Of a stretch of 10,038 nt of DNA, positions 7,268-10,038 are shown in pieces (positions within the stretch are counted from its first letter, which is position 1; every line of letters begins with the position of its first letter). The translations under genes were made by a program, and so were the position numbers. Source of the DNA: Ruminococcaceae bacterium UBA1244. GTDB taxonomy: Bacteria; Bacillota; Clostridia; Oscillospirales; Acutalibacteraceae. The stretch is taken from NCBI GenBank assembly GCA_002308635.1, contig DBWG01000101.1, positions 1 through 10,038 on the forward strand, given 5' to 3'. The notes beneath the pieces are model-generated. The model made no database searches. It was not told where the DNA came from and was given only the letters and a program-made list of their open reading frames with translations.

Positions 7268-8530
7268 ATGAAAAACAACAAGGGAAGATATCAGAAGGAA
7301 GAAAAAAAGAGTGAAAAAAAGGTCCTCAGACGAAGATATATGAGCTATGAGGACGTTCCGCTTGAAGATTATCAGGATGAGGAATCTGCTGCATCCGGAA
7401 GCATGGTCGGCAGGATACTCAAAATGTTCATCATACTTTTTTTGGCAGTTGTTGCCGTTCTTGCATTGTCCAATATCGAGAAGCTTACTCCCGAAAATAT
7501 TGCAAACTGGTTCCAGTATGACCTTTTGGGAAAAACAGACGGCAGCGGTTATCCTGTGAATTTTATGGGTTCCGCCGTGTCAGACGGAAATTTTGATCTG
7601 ATGAACGGTGTGCCGATATACTGCAGCGATACAACGATCTCGGTCCTCAACAAAAATGCGGGAACATATCAGGAGAGCCAACATTCCTTCGCAAGTCCTG
7701 TTCTGAGCGTCAATGACGGATATGCGATAGTATATAATATGGACGCTACAGGCTATTCTATCGTAAAAAGGGACAGCGTTGTCCATACGTCTTCTGTAAA
7801 GCAGAGGATATGCGCTGCTGATGTTTCAACGGGCGGCGTTTATGCGATACTCACAAAAAGCAAGGACTATCTTTCGACTCTTACGGTTTACCGCAGCGAC
7901 CATCTCGAAAAATACAAATATTCCTTTGCGGATTATTATATGACTTCCGTTTCGATAAACAACAGCGGTTCACGTGCAGTGCTGTCAGGCGTTTCGGCAA
8001 GAAACGGCGGCATGACATCCGTAATATATGTTCTTGATTTTTCTGAGGACAGCTATGTCTATAAATTTGAGGTGGACGAGACCTTCATATACAGCGTAAA
8101 ATATCTTGATAACGGCAATGCGTTCTGTGTCGGCAGCAACAGTGCATTCTATATCGACATAGACGACGGAACAAAAACCGAAATAGATTACGGTTCAAAG
8201 ACACTAACATCATTTTCTCTCGACAGAAGTTATGGTATGCTGCTTGCATTGTCTGAAAATCCCGACGGACGTGAATGTGACCTGCTGGCATACGACAAAA
8301 GCTGCAACTGTCAGTGCGACATAAAAACAAACAAAAAGGTCATCTCATCTGATATGACCAAAAACCGCTTTGCGATCCTTACTTCCGAGGAGATAATTGT
8401 GTATGATACCGACGGCAGTGAGACCGCCTCTGTCAAAACGGAATCTGATGCAAAAAAGATCGTCTTCTGCGGTAATAATACTTTTTATGTACTCGGAAAA
8501 AGCATGATCTCACGCCTTGAGGCACAGTAA
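7268..8530 (+). CDS. DUF5711-like membrane-anchored protein with predicted beta-propeller ectodomain
   Basis: A 420-residue protein of unknown function resembling the DUF5711 family of Clostridia. Residues 1-47 are highly charged and presumably cytoplasmic (Lys/Arg-rich to residue 24, then acidic). A single membrane segment spans about 48-69 (ILKMFIILFLAVVAVLALSNI). The rest is extracytoplasmic, beginning with the segment WFQYDLLGKTDGSGYPVNF (81-99) that I associate with this family. It then contains repeated short strand-turn-strand units (SVLNKN, YAIVYN, VYAILT, YVYKFEVDE, AFYIDIDDGT, EIIVYDTDG) that look like blades of a beta-propeller. No catalytic motif is visible. The AAGGA at 7259-7263 is close to the ATG, and a second, better GGAG lies at 7251-7254. 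It is the last gene of the ecf-truA run, 25 nt after truA. Family assignment is from memory of the pattern; function is not known. Confidence 0.85.
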   Translation: MKNNKGRYQKEEKKSEKKVLRRRYMSYEDVPLEDYQDEESAASGSMVGRILKMFIILFLAVVAVLALSNIEKLTPENIANWFQYDLLGKTDGSGYPVNFMGSAVSDGNFDLMNGVPIYCSDTTISVLNKNAGTYQESQHSFASPVLSVNDGYAIVYNMDATGYSIVKRDSVVHTSSVKQRICAADVSTGGVYAILTKSKDYLSTLTVYRSDHLEKYKYSFADYYMTSVSINNSGSRAVLSGVSARNGGMTSVIYVLDFSEDSYVYKFEVDETFIYSVKYLDNGNAFCVGSNSAFYIDIDDGTKTEIDYGSKTLTSFSLDRSYGMLLALSENPDGRECDLLAYDKSCNCQCDIKTNKKVISSDMTKNRFAILTSEEIIVYDTDGSETASVKTESDAKKIVFCGNNTFYVLGKSMISRLEAQ

Positions 8531-8544
8531 AAAAATAAGAGCTG

Positions 8545-8628
8545 TTTCAAAAAACCTTGAAAAGAAATCTGAAAAACCTATTGACAAAAAAGGATAGTGT
8601 TATTATAATAGATTATGGTTTTTTGAAA
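8545..8628. repeat. perfect 12-bp inverted repeat flanking the yceD promoter
   Basis: TTTCAAAAAACC (8545-8556) is the exact reverse complement of GGTTTTTTGAAA (8617-8628). The arms are 60 bp apart and enclose the whole -35/-10 promoter. The match does not extend outward or inward beyond 12 bp. The right arm starts at the predicted transcription start. It could be an operator, an end-to-end RNA pairing site, or a chance match in AT-rich sequence. Confidence 0.6.
8581..8609 (+). promoter_or_regulatory. sigma-A promoter of yceD-rpmF (perfect consensus)
   Basis: TTGACA (8581-8586) and TATAAT (8604-8609) are separated by exactly 17 bp, a full consensus match. The expected start is about G8617, giving a leader of about 33 nt that begins GGTTTTTTGAAA. 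A-rich sequence upstream (8549-8580) could act as an UP element. The strength fits a ribosomal protein operon. Confidence 0.9.
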
Positions 8629-8637
8629 TGATCTGTT

Positions 8638-8645
8638 GAGGTGAT
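8638..8645 (+). promoter_or_regulatory. ribosome binding site that sets the yceD start
   Basis: GAGGTGAT is an extended match to the 16S anti-Shine-Dalgarno sequence. It contains the GTG at 8641, so that codon is unlikely to be the start. The next in-frame GTG, at 8650, is 8 nt after the GAGG core and yields MVLDLKNIFLTE, a typical YceD N-terminus. Confidence 0.7.
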
Positions 8646-8649
8646 AACG

Positions 8650-9147
8650 GTGGTTCTTGATCTGAAAAATATTTTTCTGACAGAGAATAGTTCCGTTTCT
8701 TTTGACACAGAAGTCGATATGTCAGCGGCTGAGACCGGTTCGGGTTGCTTTGACGGACCTGTCAGGGCTGTTATCAGGGTCGAAAATCATGCCGGTTTTG
8801 TAGAATTTACGGCAGATGTTTCTTTTCGGTTCAGATTTGACTGTGACAGATGTGCTTCTTCAGTTGACAGACAGTTCAAATATAAATTCCGACATATTCT
8901 CGTCCTTCAGCTTTCGGAAGAAAGCGGTGACGACTATATTGAAGCACCTGACTATAAGCTCGATAGCGACGCTCTGCTCAGAGATGATATTCTTCTGGAG
9001 CTTCCGTCAAAGCTCCTTTGTAAAGAAACCTGTAAGGGCTTGTGTCCGAAGTGCGGAAAAAATCTTAACGAGGGCTCCTGCGGATGCCAGACCAAAGAAG
9101 CCGACCCGAGACTGGCAGCGCTTTTTCAGCTTCTGTCAGAAGAATGA
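8650..9147 (+). CDS. yceD: YceD family protein (DUF177), linked to 23S rRNA accumulation
   Basis: YceD/DUF177 proteins are nearly always encoded beside rpmF, and in E. coli and plants the family is linked to 23S rRNA accumulation and large-subunit biogenesis; the molecular activity is not settled. The 165-residue protein shows the family pattern: N-terminal MVLDLKNIFLTE, a central CDRC (C65, C68), an acidic linker (SEESGDDYIEAPDYKLD), then LLELPSKLLCKETCKGLCPKCGKNLNEG in two parts with Cys124, 128, 132 and 135, and a final CGC (C144, C146). The cysteine spacing suggests metal binding. The start is placed at GTG 8650 rather than GTG 8641 because the latter sits inside the Shine-Dalgarno sequence. 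It is 33 nt upstream of rpmF and transcribed from the promoter at 8581-8609. Confidence 0.93.
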   Translation: MVLDLKNIFLTENSSVSFDTEVDMSAAETGSGCFDGPVRAVIRVENHAGFVEFTADVSFRFRFDCDRCASSVDRQFKYKFRHILVLQLSEESGDDYIEAPDYKLDSDALLRDDILLELPSKLLCKETCKGLCPKCGKNLNEGSCGCQTKEADPRLAALFQLLSEE

Positions 9148-9180
9148 TTTTTTGTACTTAATATAAGGAGGTCAATTACG

Positions 9181-9363
9181 ATGGCAGTACCAAAGAGAAA
9201 AACATCTAAAGCAAGAAGAGATAAGAGACGCTCAAATGTATGGAAGCTTGATGCTCCCGCTCTTGCAAAGTGCCCGAACTGCGGCGAATTCAAGCTCGCT
9301 CACAGAGCTTGCCCGAACTGCGGTATGTACAACGGCAGACAAGTAATCGCAACAGAGGCTTGA
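9181..9363 (+). CDS. rpmF: 50S ribosomal protein L32 (zinc-binding form)
   Basis: Structural protein of the large ribosomal subunit. The 60-residue sequence begins with the family signature MAVPKRKTSKARRDKRRS, followed by a zinc knuckle pair CPNC (C31, C34) and CPNC (C44, C47). All four cysteines are present, so this is the zinc-dependent (C+) form rather than the zinc-free paralogue some bacteria induce under zinc starvation. A near-perfect AAGGAGGT (9165-9172) sits 8 nt before the ATG, as expected for a highly expressed ribosomal gene. It is co-transcribed with yceD and followed directly by a strong terminator. Confidence 0.98.
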   Translation: MAVPKRKTSKARRDKRRSNVWKLDAPALAKCPNCGEFKLAHRACPNCGMYNGRQVIATEA

Positions 9364-9384
9364 TTCGGCCTTCTTTCATACGAA

Positions 9385-9420
9385 AAAAGAGGAGGAGTGA
9401 TCCTTCTCTTTTGTTTTATT
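9385..9420 (+). terminator. Rho-independent terminator after rpmF
   Basis: AAAAGAGGAGGA (9385-9396) pairs with TCCTTCTCTTTT (9401-9412) over 12 bp with a single G-U wobble. The loop GTGA fits the stable GNRA tetraloop class. A T-rich tail, GTTTTATT (9413-9420), follows immediately. The A-tract on the left side could also base-pair with the U-tract. This should end most yceD-rpmF transcripts. Confidence 0.88.
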
Positions 9421-9451
9421 ATCTGACCATTAAAAGGAAGGGGATGAGGCA

Positions 9452-9937
9452 ATGCCAAAACCTGTAGTGGCTATCGTCGGCAGACCGAATGTCGGAAAAT
9501 CGACGCTTTTTAATAAGCTCGTCGGTCAGAGAATAGCTATCGTCAATGATACTCCCGGAGTTACCCGTGACAGGATATTCGGTGAGTGTGAGTGGCGGGG
9601 CAGAAAAATATCTCTTGTTGATACCGGAGGTATCGAACCCTATTCCGACGACATAATACTCAAACAGATGAGAAGACAGGCACAGCTTGCAATAGATGCG
9701 GCTGATGTTATCGTGCTTGTGACAGACCTTACAAGCGGAGTGGTTGCAACAGACCATGACGTTGCAATGATGCTCCAGAAAAGCAGCCGTCCCGTTGTGC
9801 TGTGCGTCAACAAGTGCGACAAGGTCGGAGAACCCGAACCCGCTTTTTATGAATTCTATAATCTCGGACTCGGCGATCCGTTCGCAGTTTCGTCGCTGCA
9901 CGGCAACGGCACCGGCGATATGCTCGATGCAGTATGA
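9452..9937 (+). CDS. der: ribosome biogenesis GTPase Der (EngA), first GTPase domain, cut by in-frame TGA
   Basis: Der has two tandem GTPase domains plus a KH-like domain (about 440 residues) and is needed for 50S subunit maturation. Only 161 residues are read before a TGA at 9935-9937. They form a complete first G domain: G1 GRPNVGKST (10-18), G2 Thr38 in TPGVTRD, G3 DTGG (57-60), G4 NKCD (120-123), and G5 around SSLHG (147-151), ending GNGTGDMLDAV. The coding frame resumes right after the stop with the inter-domain linker and second G domain, so this is an interrupted der and not a natural single-domain GTPase. AAGGAAGGGG (9434-9443) lies 8 nt before the ATG. The 31 bp between the rpmF terminator and the ATG hold no clear promoter. 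Sequencing error, a true mutation, or read-through are all possible. Confidence 0.85.
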   Translation: MPKPVVAIVGRPNVGKSTLFNKLVGQRIAIVNDTPGVTRDRIFGECEWRGRKISLVDTGGIEPYSDDIILKQMRRQAQLAIDAADVIVLVTDLTSGVVATDHDVAMMLQKSSRPVVLCVNKCDKVGEPEPAFYEFYNLGLGDPFAVSSLHGNGTGDMLDAV

Positions 9938-10038
9938 CCGCAGTTCCCGGACGATACCGAAAACGAGGAAGAAGCCGACCGCATCGCAGTTGCGGTCATC
10001 GGAAAGCCGAATGTCGGCAAATCCTCGCTGATCAATTC
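9938..10038 (+). pseudogene. der: continuation of der after the in-frame stop (second GTPase domain, runs off the window)
   Basis: In the same frame as the upstream der sequence, translation after the TGA gives PQFPDDTENEEEADR, the usual acidic linker. It is followed by IAVAVIGKPNVGKSSLIN, the second Der Walker A motif (GKPNVGKSS). No ATG, GTG or TTG occurs in this frame between the stop and the second P-loop, so independent re-initiation of the second domain is not supported. An ATG does overlap the stop (ATGA, 9934-9937), but it opens a different frame that does not encode Der. The segment ends at the window edge, so the rest of the gene cannot be judged. Confidence 0.8.

Noticed and set aside
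8531..8640. A small transposon-like element (MITE) defined by the 12-bp inverted repeat
   Set aside because: The arms do not extend beyond 12 bp, no target-site duplication is evident, and the interval is filled by a working promoter.
9934..10038. A coupled second gene starting at the ATG that overlaps the der stop (ATGA)
   Set aside because: The frame opened by this ATG gives an Arg-rich sequence with no resemblance to Der, whereas the second Der P-loop lies in the original frame.
9452..10038. Use of TGA as tryptophan or glycine (alternative genetic code)
   Set aside because: TGA ends ilvD, the methyltransferase gene, ecfT, truA, yceD and rpmF at the normal protein lengths, so it is a stop codon in this genome.

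Overview
The window carries ten protein-coding genes, all on the + strand and closely packed, with no mobile element, CRISPR array, tRNA or rRNA. Gene content points to a Gram-positive anaerobe of the class Clostridia, most likely a Ruminococcus-like member of the Oscillospiraceae/Ruminococcaceae. The clues are strong AGGAGG-type ribosome binding sites, two textbook sigma-A promoters, the ecfA1-ecfA2-ecfT-truA gene order, a DUF5711-type membrane protein, and yceD-rpmF followed by der. This placement is inferred from family content, not from a database search. TGA is an ordinary stop codon here: ilvD, the methyltransferase gene, ecfT, truA, yceD and rpmF all end in it.

Region 1 (1-1826): a short upstream stretch with overlapping inverted repeats, a perfect-consensus promoter (TTGACA, 17 bp, TATAAT), and complete ilvD for branched-chain amino acid biosynthesis. 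Region 2 (1827-8530): a probable long operon. It starts with an unrecognised zinc-ribbon/TPR/coiled-coil protein and a class I SAM-dependent methyltransferase. The complete energy-coupling module of an ECF vitamin transporter follows (two ATPases and the EcfT transmembrane protein, no S component in view), then the tRNA pseudouridine synthase truA and a membrane-anchored DUF5711-like protein. Intergenic gaps are 31 bp or less and two gene pairs overlap.

Region 3 (8531-9420): a second perfect-consensus promoter, bracketed by a perfect 12-bp inverted repeat, drives yceD and rpmF (zinc-binding ribosomal protein L32). A strong intrinsic terminator closes the unit. Region 4 (9421-10038): der (engA), an essential double-GTPase for 50S ribosome assembly. 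It is broken by an in-frame TGA exactly between its two GTPase domains, and the second domain continues in the same frame to the window edge.

Most of the window is core housekeeping: ribosome and tRNA biogenesis, vitamin uptake and isoleucine/valine synthesis. I do not see a new defence system or a mobile system. The points most worth checking are the nonsense codon in der, the yceD-rpmF promoter whose predicted 5' end is a GGTTTTTT run forming one arm of an inverted repeat, and the domain architecture of the unrecognised protein at 1923-3026.
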